64,000 nucleotides of DNA. Source: Takakia lepidozioides (Eukaryota; Streptophyta; Takakiopsida; Takakiales; Takakiaceae). The stretch spans positions 63,690,042-63,754,041 of the forward strand of contig CM060734.1 of the NCBI GenBank assembly GCA_030704615.1, given 5' to 3'. The notes beneath the pieces are model-generated. The model was not told the origin of the DNA. It did no database searches and worked only from the letters and a program-made list of their open reading frames with translations. Numbering within the stretch: position 1 is the stretch's first letter; every line of letters begins with the position of its first letter. This document shows positions 21,541 through 34,061 of the stretch, piece after piece. Both the position numbers and the translations under genes were made by a program.

Positions 21541-21915
21541 TTAGGGTAAGTTGGCCTATGACCGAACAGACGTTTATGACCAAACACCCCATAACACTTC
21601 CGTCAATGCCTATGACCATATAGTGCTAGTCCCACGACTGTCTATTATTGCTATTGGCAAATGATTATTTGATATAACGCCCCCAAAAATTTGATTGGTC
21701 ATAGAGCTCTTGGTGCACACAAGCATTCTGATTGGTTCGCCTTTGAAACCTTACAACTTTGTGTAAAATTCAAGAAATCAAATAGTTCCAAGTGTGTGGG
21801 TTGCCCCATACGTGGGACACCTTACCCATTTTACACGGGAAAAAACTGACAAATTTTTTTGTTGGATTTTTCACCATCATCATTTGAACGGTCAAGGGCC
21901 AACATACCCTAGTGT
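21541..21915 (+). repeat. dispersed repeat, copy 1
   Basis: Matches 32682-33048 in the same orientation over most of its length. Shared words include TTGATATAAC, GATTGGTCATAG, CACACAAGC, CTGATTGGTTC and ACAACTTTGTGT in the same order. No open frame and no obvious terminal repeats. The element type is unknown. Confidence 0.8.
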
Positions 21916-22320
21916 GACGTGGTATAGGCGACCACTTGATAATCGAGCTGCGAATGTCAACAACTCTAGCAAACTGCATGTAGCACGTCTTGGCGGCTCT
22001 GCAAATGGCACATGCAAGTCAAAACTCGGCGCAATCAACTCACAGGACCCATCCGCCAAGCTCCATCCCATCTATCGGGTGCGCTACAAACATGCTAATG
22101 TGGAAGGATGCTCGGACTTCCGTCAACGTTTGTAGTGTCAAACGTGTCTTGTGCTGAAATGTTAATGTGAGATGAACAATCATTTCAAAAAATTAGGGTG
22201 TCACAGATCTAAGGAAATGGCCTTCTACCACTTCGGACAGGTTTCATAAAATTGAGCAATAACTATAGTTGACATAGATGCACATTAGTATTCACCAAAA
22301 TCAATAAAACTCAAACTCAA
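21916..22320. other. unassigned intergenic sequence
   Basis: No supported gene or repeat was seen. Confidence 0.4.
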
Positions 22321-22324
22321 CCAA

Positions 22325-22545
22325 CAGTCAGTAGCTCAGTTGCTTAAGTGCACTGAGTGCCACCCAGATGATTCTGGGGTCAAATCTTGCTACTGACGGG
22401 TGTGGTATGGTTCCTGGGCAATGTCCCACTCATTTGCCTCCATGGCGCATAAATGAAAGAGGTTATTTTCTCCTCTCACGAAGGGGCCTGATTTGTGAGC
22501 TGTCGCTCCTAGGTGTTTCCCTTATTTAAAAAATATATATAAAAA
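22325..22545 (+). mobile_element. tRNA-derived SINE
   Basis: An RNA polymerase III A box (TAGCTCAGTTG, 22332-22342) and a B box (GGTCAAATCTTGC, 22378-22390) sit about 45 bp apart, as in tRNA genes. The region between them does not fold into a normal tRNA. A non-tRNA body follows (CCCACTCATTTGCCTCCATG ... GCTGTCGCTCCTAGGTG) and ends in an A/T-rich tail. This is the architecture of a plant SINE. Confidence 0.78.
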
Positions 22546-22614
22546 ACTCCTATTACCATCACAAGCCTCCATCACATCAGCACAATGATTTAAGAAGAAC
22601 AAATAAATTCGGGT

Positions 22615-23930
22615 CCCAAATTCTGGCAGGGCCTATTCCTGAAGGTCAGAAAAAGGGAGAAGATTGAAGCGGCTTGGTTTCTTAAGTACCCCTTGGCTGC
22701 TTTACAGTTTGACCCAGGGGAGTGGAGTTGGATAGATGACCACCACTCCCCTTTCTTTGCTTATACAGTTAAGATGGGTTATTCTCTATTGAGGACTCCC
22801 ACCTCTTTCTTATCTAGGTGGTCTGAAAAGTGGAGCCACTTGAACCTGTCAGCAGCCAACTGGGACTTGGTATGGAAAGATATCTGGAAGAAATTTAGGG
22901 TAGCTAAAATCTCAGCTTTCTTGTGGAAATTGGCTCATAGGATCTTACCAGTCAATGTCAAGACCTTGTTCAACAACTCCTCTTGCAGTTTACGCATGGC
23001 TCAGCTGGAGATTATTGAACACTGCCTGGCTGACTGCCCTTTTCCTGCCAGAGTTTGGAGAGTTATGATGTGTTTCTACTCCAATTGGGATACCTTCCCA
23101 TTCCCCATCTCTTCTTCTCTGCTGCTCTTGAATTTCTAGCCTTCTTTTAGTCTTACTTCATGCCCAGTTTGGGCCAGTCTGAGGGCTTTAATCCTGTGGA
23201 ACCTGTGGAAGGCTAGGTGTTCATCAGATGTATGAGGGAAGACCCCCTAGGGGCAGGTCTATTTTGTTTAATATATATCAAGACCTGCTTACTGAGGGGA
23301 GGAAGGCTTGGCGAACCTTGTGTGCAGCTGTTTCCAGGTCTTCTGAAGAACGTGGCAGACAGCTCATCAATGACTTTCACCAGTCTTGGGGGAAAAATGA
23401 TACTCTCGGAACCATGCTTCCCAACTTGCAATTCTGCTGGAAAGTCACCACTCCAGCTCATTGGACTGTCCCCTGGTGAAGGAGACGATGCGGATTTTAA
23501 TTGGAGACACAAGAAGCCTCGTGTGACCAAGTTCAGGACCCAGTTGAGGTTTTAGCTTGTAGTACTTGGCCCTCTTTCATCTTTTCTCCTGGCTTCCCTG
23601 TCATGGAGGATAGAGCTTCCTTGAACTATCTGAAGTCTTCTTAATCTTCCTTGCCAGTCATCATTCTTAGGCTTGGTTTTATGTTACTTATCAGGCCTAG
23701 ATTTCTAGTTCCAGTTTTCTTTTGGCGCACGAGATGCGACATCCCTGCTCCCTCCCCCCCTCTTTTTTTCATGCTTATAACTCGTATGTTGGGGATGTTC
23801 CCCCTCAGTGAGCCTTACGGCCTCCCTGGTGGTTATTTTTTCCACTTTTTTGTGAACATTTATCTGTTTTAATTTGATTAAAAAGGCCTCTGTCTCCTTT
23901 GTCAAAAAAAAGAAAAAGAAAAAAAAAGGG
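22615..23930 (+). mobile_element. 5'-truncated LINE with zf-RVT domain and A-rich tail
   Basis: The frame 22693-23139 reads WSWIDDHHSPFFAYTVKMGY, DLVWKDIWKKFRVAKISAFL, KLAHRILPV and EHCLADCPFPARVW: the zinc-finger domain after RT in L1-type plant LINEs, with the Cys/His pair in EHCLADC. Past a stop, LWKARC and further frames follow, then a 3' UTR and an A-rich tail at 23904-23929. RT and endonuclease are missing, as expected from incomplete target-primed reverse transcription. The SINE just upstream ends about 70 bp before it. Confidence 0.82.
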
Positions 23931-25455
23931 CCAATGGAAGGGCACCCGTGTCGGAATGAATGAAAGATGAGGCCCCGTGGAGAGCGCATAAATAGGAAGG
24001 GGCCAGGAAGGTGGGCACCTAGAAACATCCTCGTTGTGGCTGCTGCAGGAGTGTAGGGGAGGGAGGGGAGGAGCTCTAGGAGTATAAGGGAGGGAGGGGA
24101 GTAGTGGCAAGGTCGTGAGAAGGTTAGGGCTTGGTGAAGTGCGATCAAAGTATGGCTGAGGGCAGGGATCGTCGTGCTTCTCAACAAGACTCAATTTCAT
24201 GTAGGTTCAACACACACAAATTTCTGCCTACAATCCGAAACCCATAGTTTAGATGTATGATTCATGTTTCAACTGCACTTTAGTTTGTTGTATGATAATT
24301 TAGATATCTTCTTCACTGCCTTGCTCTACTTTAACAAATACTGTACTATGTTGCAACTTTTGGTAACTCTTTAAACTGTTTATATTTATACAGAAAACCT
24401 TTCTGTCCACAGCATCAACTATTTAAAATAAGAGCCTTTCTAGTTTCAAATATTTTCACCCTTCAACATGGTGTTGCTGCTGGGTATTTCTTCTTATAAA
24501 AAAGACAAAAAAGAATATGGTCATAATTCTGCAGTACGAGTTGGGTGTGATAAGCCACTTTACCTACCACAATAGTTGCTCCAATGGAGCCACACACCTA
24601 CCAGCCACTGTCACTGGAGACCCAACAGAGATGTCCTACATCTGAAGCACATAGCCTCAAATATTTAAAACATTAATACATCCAGTATCGCTTCAACAGC
24701 CAAATACCCGGTAGCCTTGAGACATGCATCACCCAACTTTTGCACCTTCAACTTCCCCTCAAAACCCCTGCCCTAGCCCAACATAGGCCATGAGAAGAGG
24801 AAAAAAGCTAGAAGAATTAGTCAATTTCCCTCTTCAGCTCACAGACCCATCACAACACAAAACACCATATAAACTTTGCCACTCAGTCAATCTACAGCCA
24901 ATTGACCAATTGGCCTAGTCATGCCTGCAAGCTTCAAATAAGGCACTCCCACCGATTTCTCTGATAGCGTGCCCCAATTACAGATGGGCAGCATCTCTTT
25001 TCTGATCTTTTTACATCACACAAAATATTCCCAATATCCTTTTCTCCTCGTAGGACTGCAGCTGGCCATGGGTTAGAACGATTGCAACCCTTAGCCATTT
25101 CTCCTTGCACCACTCCCACCTAACCCTGATAAAACACGTCTAAAGCACATAGAACAAGCCAAAAAAAGCGGTGAAAGCTCTTGCAGCCTTATATTAACCT
25201 TCCTGGCACATAAAAAATGTCCAATAGAAAGGATGCACACAATTATAAAGATGATTTGGACAACATGACAGCATACACCACCTGCAAAGGACTTCACAGT
25301 ATGGTTCTGCAGTAACAACAGGGTAAAATCTTTATTTGCACAAATGATTGTGGTACAAGCTGGAGCCCAAAGAGCTGCACAGTAAATTACAAGGATATGT
25401 TGAATGAGGAAAAATTACAATAAGATTACAGGGGGTTCACATATCTGTACAGAAC
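23931..25455. other. stretch without recognisable genes
   Basis: A purine-rich duplication, GGGAGGGAGGGGAG, lies around 24056-24103. No protein family was recognised on either strand. Confidence 0.5.
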
Positions 25456-28082
25456 TAATGGCCGTTAAAAATTGAACAACTAAATGGTAACTCAAGGTCC
25501 CTCAAGACTCAAAACCCACGGAATGTTGGTCAAGCCACACAACTTGAGTGCAATGTTGCTCTCACTACTAGACTTGCCGATCACTATCTCTCTGCTCTGC
25601 TCCATCATGTGTACAAGGTGGGGATGGAATGACTATTACATACATCCCAAGATGTAGGAGTCCAGATCTTCAGTCAGATTCTTTTGTATCAAAGGCTGTT
25701 CAATTAGGGCGCTCATAACCTCTCTCAGGGAATCCGCACATTCCATCTCTACAGCTCTCTGCACCTCATTGAGACCAACCTACTAGACTTTTCTGAGTTG
25801 CATCTCCATACCAGAGGAACCAAAAATAAATGTGTCGCACAAAACCAGCTTCATATCTTGCCTCTCCTCTCTCAATCACTCGCTCTTCTTCAAAGCTCCT
25901 TGCCGTGTCCTCTGAATTGTGAGAAAACGTTTAACATCATGCAAGTGCTGGAACACTACACCGCGAGTCAGGGCCAGATGAGGCAAAACCTTCAACACGC
26001 ACAGTTGGATTTGCTCCAAATGAGGGTCCACAACATGAGGTTTGCTGAGACAGCACTGACTGGGCTCTCTGATGTAGAAACTGGACATCATGTATCAATG
26101 GATTACCGGACCGACTTGGAGGTGACCCAGAAAAATATGGGGGTGAGCAGCTGAAACTCGATGCATCTCCATATCCACTCTGACCCACCACAACCCATAC
26201 ACAATCAGTTTGAAGGCCGAAGACAACCTCAAATATGTCCTGAACTACCAAAAAACTCCTTTCAACAATATCACCTTTGCACCCAAGACATACCTTACTC
26301 AGAAAAATGTCAAGTATTTCAGACCCTGCATCACCTTCAGCTCGCACAGTGGCATGGCTGCATATGAACCAGAGTACGCCTTTTCAGTACAGGGCCCATT
26401 TGCTCAAACCGCAATACAATATACTTAGAAGCATTGAGATATCTCCATGTGCAGTGTAAGTCTAAACAGTATGATCAACCACATACAAGATTTGCAAGAA
26501 ACCACTTGGTATTTCTATTCCAATTTGGTTTGGTATGAAGACAACTCCCCATCCTCATTCTTGCTATCTGCGAATTGCAAGGACATCTTACGATTGGCAG
26601 CCAACTACATCATACAAGACTAGAGGCTCATTAACCCTACAGAAATGAGAACAGATCACAACATCTTGACTGCCAAAGGATGAAAGAGACCAGACCCAAC
26701 ACCTAGCCTAACCATTAACTGCCTGCCCCTAGAGGATCTGGTAGGGAATCAAGAACTGACTACCCAATACTAGACACTGCCAAAGCTGAAATTACTACAA
26801 CCACTCCAACACTCAAAAGGGAGCGCAAAGAGTACCTTCGGCGCCTCCGTGAGGGCTTCATAAACTCGGGGGCAGGACAGGAGACATTAGCAGCTCGGCG
26901 TGGTTTAGGACATATCACTTCCTCCTCATATGCATCGGCCCGGAAGCCAGCCCTTGGCCTCCTCCTCTCGTTCATTTCTGATCGACTCTCCAATGAGTTC
27001 CAAGCAGCAAGCTGCTGCACTCCCCCAAGGTTTCTTGCGCAAATCTCCAGTTTTGCACCTTATATAACCCACTGGCTTGCTATCGGTCTTCTGAGATGAA
27101 GAAGAGACGTGCCTTTCCCCACCTGCCCTGTCCTTCTGGATCTTTGTATATACAAAACGAGTTTCCGTGCTTCAAAAAGGCTTTGAACCTTCACCAAATC
27201 TCTACCAGGTACCTCTTCACGACTTTAACAGGTTCGATTACACCAGACTCGTGGATATGTACAACCCGCACTACAGTACGCCTGCAAACATTAATAGTGC
27301 ATTTAGACAGCATGTAGAAAGATCCGTTGAATCTGGAGCCACAGACCTGAACCACCAAATGGGTGCGGTGATCTAAACCAACGCTTGACAAACAACTGAA
27401 AGCGTCCACGAAACATAACCATGGCCCAGGTGAGAGCACCATAACTACTACCAGGGAGAACACGAGAGGAATGTCAGAAAGGACATAAGGTGGTCCAAAT
27501 CTAAAGCCAAGGCTCCCTAGGCAACCATAACCATGGCGCCTCATGGTTTCAACATAAGATTAGACCTATCTGATACAGCTCAAGGCGAAGCTAGAGTGAC
27601 GGAATAGTGAGCCAGCATGGGAGATCTACCACAGGAAGGAGTAAGTAACGAGGTAATGATGAGCGAAAAGCGTTCTTCACTTAAGGAAATCCGCCTCAGA
27701 TCTGCTAGAATGAGCCCTGATATATGTATATCGCCAGTCTTTAGAAGAGACTTCCCAATTATGAGCAGCCTGTCAATAACCTCTGGCTTGGGCGACACTT
27801 AAAAAGTTACACACCTTAACCGCAGAAAACAAAGAGAAGAAAAGGTCTACACATAGGACGCCAGTGGACCGCGAACACATCAGCAGGCCACCGCGGAATG
27901 AGGTACTTCATAGAGAGATACCCAGGACAGCAGAAATGCGAAGAATGACTTCCGAAGACGACATTTCTGGCACCGATCAGACTTCTGATGTGGGTAGGAG
28001 GAACCTTGCATCTAGATCTAGTTCCTCAGCACACCCAAATAGACGAGTTTGTCTGACACATGATGGAAAATTCTTCAAATAG
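25456..28082 (+). pseudogene. long decayed coding stretch, family not recognised
   Basis: Plus-strand frames follow each other like one damaged protein. 25456-26154 has only two stops and includes [39 protein letters not shown] and [20 protein letters not shown] second frame, 26185-26640, includes [18 protein letters not shown] and TWYFYSNLVWYEDNSPSS. 26770-27090 includes KRERKEYLRRLREGFINSG. 27150-27376 includes FNRFDYTRLVDMYNPHYS. Then 27617-27802 and 27864-28082. The wording is protein-like and contains no RT, integrase or transposase motif I know. It could be an old gene, an unfamiliar element or a viral remnant. About 870 codons would be involved. Confidence 0.45.
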
Positions 28083-28089
28083 TGGCTGA

Positions 28090-31000
28090 TGCCTAGTTCT
28101 TATCTCAGCTGAGAAACACACACAATACCAGCCAGACTATGGCCATGCTTCACGTATCAGCCCCCAACCTCCCGTGTAGACACACAAAGAGACACATATT
28201 GCCAGCAGTGAGCCACAACTGTGTAACAGAAAGAGGGACACCACGTCCACCTCCCATCTATTCACCAGATGCACCGCCTCATGAGTAGATGAAGTTGTAC
28301 ACAGAAACGAGTGAGGGCCACCGGCCGTTTGTATGCTCCAGTGGCCGAGCTCGTCCATCAAAGAAGGACACCTCTAGAGGTAAATAATGCTAACAACCAG
28401 CACAAAGAGGCCGCAAAATAGTGAAAACAGCAGAGCCGAGGGCGCTGAAGAAGGAATCCTTTGAAACAAAAGAGACATGTACAGCACCATGACAGGATCA
28501 ACCATGCAACATCCAACATCCAGGTACTTACCATCATGCCGCACTTACCAAACAGGTAGGAAGATTGAAAGGGGGCGACAACGACAGAGAGGGAGAAAGT
28601 GATCCAAGGTTTAGAAAGTGTAAGATGTAGGGTTTGCAAACGCCATGATATAGAGGCAGACATCTACATGCAACGGAAAGACAACCGTTGACAAGATACA
28701 GGAAAAGAAGCATCGATATCCATGACAGCGGGAGAGCGCACCTGCCGGGGGAAGAGAACGAGACGGGATGAGATCGAGGAGAGCGCGAGGAAGAAGGGAT
28801 GTGAGGAGGGGAGAAGAAGAGAGGAAAAAAAGGATGTAAGGCAGGGGCAGCCACATATCACCAACTTGTCCGGTCACCGTCTGCGCTGCTAGCCGGTGTG
28901 CGCCAAGTTGTCCGGTCACCGTGCACGCTACAGCCGGTGGCAGCCGTGTGAGCGCGCGCTCTAACCGCCGGGTGCCCGCCGCGTCTCTGCTCCACACTCA
29001 GATCCCAATCGACGGCCCTCGCACGTGTCGCGCCTTTCTCTCCCACGCCTCTCTCCTCGCCGCCTGCCCGCTAGTCGCTGCCCTGCCACTCCAGAATTTT
29101 CATCTTTGCCCCTACAAACTCCTCTGCATCTGCCCGCATCAAATGTTCTACCCGTCACTAACGGTCAGTCTAGTCTGTAAATTCCATGCCTCCAAATGAG
29201 ACATGGTAACTTTTAGGTTGGTGGACGGATGAACACAACAATATCCCGCTGGTTGTACATGCAGTCACCAAAATCCTGTAGTTAAGTTAGTCCCTATCAA
29301 AGCCAAGTTAGTTTTTTTTTTTTGGTTAGTTTTAATTGTGTTTAATGCCTCACTAGCACATCCATAAGTGTGGTTCTGTCAGGCACGTGGCATCTACTGC
29401 TCCACTTGTACCACCAAACAACCTTATGGCCAGCTTGACACCCCAAATGACATACCTTAGGCAAAAAGATATTGGGACGAGTTTTTTAGGAATGGAGCGA
29501 CGAGAGATGGCAAGGTGTGATGGGTGTAGTAGTAACTTTTGAGAATCTAATTTCAATTTTTTTTTTTCCTCTCAAGCAAGAGCAAACGTAGGACTGCAGC
29601 CCCAAGGACCCGATACCACTACTTGAGCCCCCTATTTTGTACAAGAGCCAAACAAAAGCCTTGTATTACTTTATTTGATAAAAGTGGCGGAGAAAATAAC
29701 CTCCCATGACGTACCATAGAGGTTGAAAAGGAAACACTGCACCCTAACCAAGAGCAACATAACCAAGAGCAACAAAAGGTAGGTCCTAAGAGCATCCCCA
29801 CCCTTCTCCCTGCCCCTCTATGGCTATTTGAAGGATGTGGTTCAGGACTCTCGAAAGGTGTGTGAAGGGGTGGGCTGCTCGTAGCCACACCCGTGCCCCT
29901 CATTACACCCTTGCATCCTATGTTCTCGCCTTGCTGGAGTTCCTAGCGACGTTCTCATACGCTCCTTGATCATGTTCCCCACCAACCGCCTGCCTTCATC
30001 ATTAGAAGCGAGCGGTTGGGAGGCATGCTCTGACCTATCCATGGTCGGGATGCTCGGTTGCGGGACGAGTTTAGGTCACTGTATATCGTGCACGGATATA
30101 GTGAAAGAGAAGGGGTTCAGGGTCCGCCCTTTACGGCATATACAGTGGGCAAGGGTGTGGTACGTTTGCAAGGAAATTTGACCTGTGTACACGAGAAGTA
30201 CCTCGGAAGTGGTTAAATCCACCAATTGGTATCACAAAGGTGTCCACCTTCCAAACGGATGGCAGTAACTCTTCGGGAAAGAGACTCCATAATTTACGCT
30301 TCCTTTGGAGGCGTCAAATTTATTATTAGGTCCTAACGGAAGACTAAAGATGAAATGCAAGAAAACAAGATCCACGGGATAAAGTGAAGTCCCCTTGAGT
30401 GTATAGAGGAGAGAGAACAAACATCAATTCTCGGAGCTTGCACTACCTTCCTCCATTACCATTGAGCCTACCCACGAGCCGGTTCCATTAATGGCAATTC
30501 ATCAAGCTTTACATTGTATAGCCTTGTATATCAGAGGAGCAAGCCAATATGTCCCGACAATGAGTGTGGGATCAGTTGAAGCATAAACAACACTACAATA
30601 TGTTAGTACAATTCCCACCAACTCTTATGCATATTCGATGAGACAATCCAATTCGCGAGTTGGTCTCTTGAAGGCAGTAACATCTCTCATCTATAGGATT
30701 GAGATGATGTAGGGTGATCACCAGATGAGCTCCATTAGTCAACAAATCACCAACTACGTTGGATATCAAAATAGGGCACCAATCGGCAAATCAGGTCCTC
30801 ATGCAAACTGGAGCCATGCACCTATTTAATTTATAATACAATTTGTAATTTATTACAAATTCATGTATTCATGTCCATTCCATATGTCTTTTATTTGAGA
30901 GATTCCCATGTTCTCCCAATAGAACCACCTAAGGTATGATGTCTCTGAAGAGAAGAATGGGCATAGTTATTGAGAAATATGAATTATCGCATTTTTCCCT

Positions 31001-32680
31001 CATACATAGTGGGCTGATCAGATTTTTAAGCAGGGGCCTAATTTTGCTAAGATCGACCAAATTGTCCTCCATAGTGGAGAATCGTATTGTTTATGTATGA
31101 AACACCTGGTGGATGATTGCCAGTGGATGGATTGTATGGGGGAGCTGATGCAGATGTGACGGAATACTAGTCGTTTCTCCCACCTCCCCTCAGGACCCAT
31201 GAGTCCGATGATCCATTTGCCCACTTGAGGGCTTCGATTTGGGTTTCCGGATCCAAGACTAATGCCATTTTTTTTTCATGGGTAGACAAAGTTGGGATAA
31301 GGCAACAGCCGGTCTAAAAACTTGTTGATTGATTCTTTTTCCTATGTAAAGTTTCTGATGATTTTTCTAATATCTCGAATCGAAGGGGCTGAGGGGCACC
31401 ACATAGAAGCAAAGTACCAAGTGCTGGCAAAAAGGATCTAGTTGGCTACAAGTGCACACCCGATAAGAGTAAGGTGTCTGGAATCCCAGTGGCTTTTTCA
31501 GCTTAGCTATGACAACTCCCATACGCTAGTCATCTAAAAGGTTGATTCCAAAAGGGTGACCCACTAGTAGAATAGTGAGTGATAGTTCTTTCTAGGAGCC
31601 ATGTTAAGCCAATGTGGTGGCCCCAAGTTGGGAGGAGAGGGAGGAGAGAGTTGTCAATGTCGTATATGTGGATTTGTGTACAAGGTAATCGGCGAGAGGC
31701 CATTGGTTACTGGATGCAACTTCGGCATGGTATGCTAGCTACAGGGCAAAACCTGTTGTTTTAGAGATGGAGATGACAAGACACATCTAGTCGCTGGAAC
31801 AATCTTCCAATTATTTTGTGGTACCTTCTTATCATTCCATATTGTTCTTTGTACTCTTCTTTAGCACCATTGTGCTCCATATGTAGATTGTTATTTGAGC
31901 GTTTGGAGTTTTGTAGCATCGTGTTGATTGATTGTTGTTGAAGCATTTAACAGCTATTGAATATAGTTTTTGATGGCGCATTTCTAGAATCATGTTCAAT
32001 TGTTGCGAAAGTGTTTTTTGCTGATAATGAGATGGCGCATTACATCATCAATATCGATCTCATCTTATGAAGAAACGTCTTTATTTTGTGGCAACAAATA
32101 AAGAGTTGATGGAGGCTATGGAATTATCCTACAATGCTGTAACAAAAAAAACAAAAAATAGACGAGATAACCTCGGAGGAAGATCAGCAAACTATAATTT
32201 TGTCGGATTCGTGGCACCAAGTTAATTACCAGTAGTACCAGCCTAATGCAATTTGCTTACTATTGGTTTGTTGGCTTTTTTATTTGGGACAATATGGAGC
32301 TTTACAAGTTGATTGTCAACGAACTAATGAAGAAGACTGAACTTATTTGAAGTAAAGATGTTGGTGGACATATTATAAGAAAGCCTAATGTGGTGGAGAT
32401 GATTTTGAGTAGTGCACTTGTGAACTCATTGGTTTCAATTGTAACCAGTGTTCTTCTGTTGTTGTGTAATTTATTTCAGAATCGGCTCCATCAACTCCAC
32501 TTGCTGCAATATATCCACCTCCCATGATCCAGAGCTAGTTAGGGACCATATTTTCTTGCACCGATTGCATATATTATTTTCCATTTCCCTTTCCATTTTA
32601 GTAATGCAGCTTAGGCGATGCAATAGTTTTCGGGTAGTTAGAATGATTGTGTAGTGAATTTGTATATATTATGGATTAGA
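28090..32680. other. long stretch without recognisable genes
   Basis: 28860-29160 is GC-rich and open in several frames on both strands, without resemblance to a family. A short foldback lies at 29790-29880. The rest is AT-rich and unassigned. Confidence 0.5.
29790..29880. repeat. short imperfect inverted repeat (foldback)
   Basis: GAGCATCCCCACCCTTCTCC at the left and the reverse complement of GTGAAGGGGTGGGCTGCTC at the right pair imperfectly over about 20 bp with a loop of roughly 50 bp. It could be a small foldback element end. Confidence 0.5.
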
Positions 32681-32681
32681 G

Positions 32682-33048
32682 TGTAGGGTAAAACACCCTA
32701 TGACCGTTATGACCGGTCACCTCATATGCTCCGGTCAGGCCGCATTAGCTACCATTGCTGGCTCAAGACTGCTCATTTTTGCCACTTGGCAAACAATTGT
32801 TTGATATAACCCCCCAAAAAATGTGATTGGTCATAGGGTCCAAGGTTCACACAAGCTTTCTGATTGGTTCAACTTTGAAACCCCACAACTTTGTGTGGAC
32901 TTCATGAAATCACGCACTTCCAAGTCTGTTGGGATGCCCTGGATGTGGGGCATCTTATCAATTTTATCCGGGGTAAAAATGACAAAAATTCACCGTTGGA
33001 TCTTCCGCCATCGTTAGATGAATGGTCATAGCCCTGTCTACCCTAGAT
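32682..33048 (+). repeat. dispersed repeat, copy 2
   Basis: Partner of 21541-21915, in the same orientation. It contains TTGTTTGATATAACCCCCCA, GTGATTGGTCATAGGG and CACAACTTTGTGT. Confidence 0.8.
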
Positions 33049-33699
33049 TAGGTTTAATTGATTGGACTCTAGAATTTGACCAGTGTTGTATACTACCATG
33101 GTAAGTATATTAATTGACATAGAATGCATTTGTAGAGGTTGGTGGTGAGTTTGTGACACCTCCTCCAATTTTCAAATGATTAGGGTAATTTTTGAATATT
33201 CAGAGTTTAGAGACAACTTATAAATGATTTGTGTCTATTCTCTCAGCAGAAGTAACTGTTGTCTTCTCTCGCAATTATTACGGGAAGTCTCAGCAGAGGT
33301 CTTTTGATTGCACTGCTTGGATGAATTGAAGCTATGTCTGGCCACTTGCTATTTGTGATGAGATGTGTTGAGGCAATGTCACATCTGGGTCGGGATTGGA
33401 CTATCTCCTGAAAGACTGGGTAACTTCCATACACTCTCATATTCTTGTCCCAGGCGGGTTAGGATTAACCCGCACCCGGACCCTCACAAAAAACCCAGAT
33501 CCTGGGTTCATTTTAGAAATGAACCTGGAACCGGAACCGCCTGCTGGATCCAGAACCCGTTAAACCCGCTACCCTGGGGCCAATGTAGCAGGTCAGGGTC
33601 CGGGTCTTAATTTGAGATGGGGCATGCGGGGTCCACCTTAGATCTGGTAGGTTTTGTCATATGTGTGGGGAGGACGATCAGCAATAGGCCACTGTAGCA

Positions 33700-33880
33700 G
33701 CCAGCCCCACCACGTTGTAGCCCAGTGACATAATGCCCACATACCACCTGAAAAGCGATTGTGGGTTCAATCCACGGCGTGGTGTCACAAAGTTGTGCCC
33801 TATGGGACCATAATTTATACCTCCCAAAAGAGGCGGCTTATATTATTATTAGGCCAGATCCCACACATCCATGCTATAGT
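33700..33880 (+). mobile_element. tRNA-like (SINE-like) module inside the hAT-like element
   Basis: An A-box-like TAGCCCAGTGA (33718-33728) and a near-perfect B box GGTTCAATCC (33764-33773) are spaced like a tRNA gene. The inner element carries the same module on the other strand (B box within 34566-34575, A box near 34610-34620). A SINE was therefore probably captured by the family before the two copies separated. Confidence 0.65.
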
Positions 33881-34053
33881 GATCTATCTTTGAGGCATAT
33901 TACTATTCTTAACATGTTTAAAGAATTGATATCAAAAAATAAAAAATGGAACTCAAACTTCTATTTTAATTCTTGTGTTAAATGAGCAATACATATTCAT
34001 GGTATATTTTGAAGGAATGTCTCTTAAAATAAAATTCACTATTAGGATTTAAA

Positions 34054-34061
34054 GTTTTTTC
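34054..34061. repeat. 8-bp target-site duplication of inner element, left
   Basis: GTTTTTTC directly before the terminal CAGTGTTGTGC. It is repeated exactly at 34942-34949. Confidence 0.9.

Larger units (their letters stand above)
33452..34061 (+). mobile_element. hAT-like miniature element, outer copy, part 1
   Basis: Starts abruptly with GGCGGGTTAGGATTAACCC. This is the sequence that follows the terminal inverted repeat in the related inner copy (reverse strand, ...GGCGGGTAGGCGGGTTAGGA). Its own terminal 35 bp are missing here and lie at 35807-35841. It runs to the insertion point of the inner element at 34061. It is non-coding and rich in GGGTCCGGG words near the end, as in plant hAT termini. 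Confidence 0.85.

Noticed and set aside
22325-22400. A tRNA gene
   Set aside because: Only the A and B boxes fit. There is no acceptor or anticodon stem pairing, and a SINE body follows.
23705-24200. Minus-strand ORFs with Phe and Pro runs
   Set aside because: Derived from the LINE poly-A tail and the purine-rich repeat next to it.
28858-29199. Overlapping GC-rich ORFs on both strands
   Set aside because: Openness is explained by high GC; no conserved motif or splice context.
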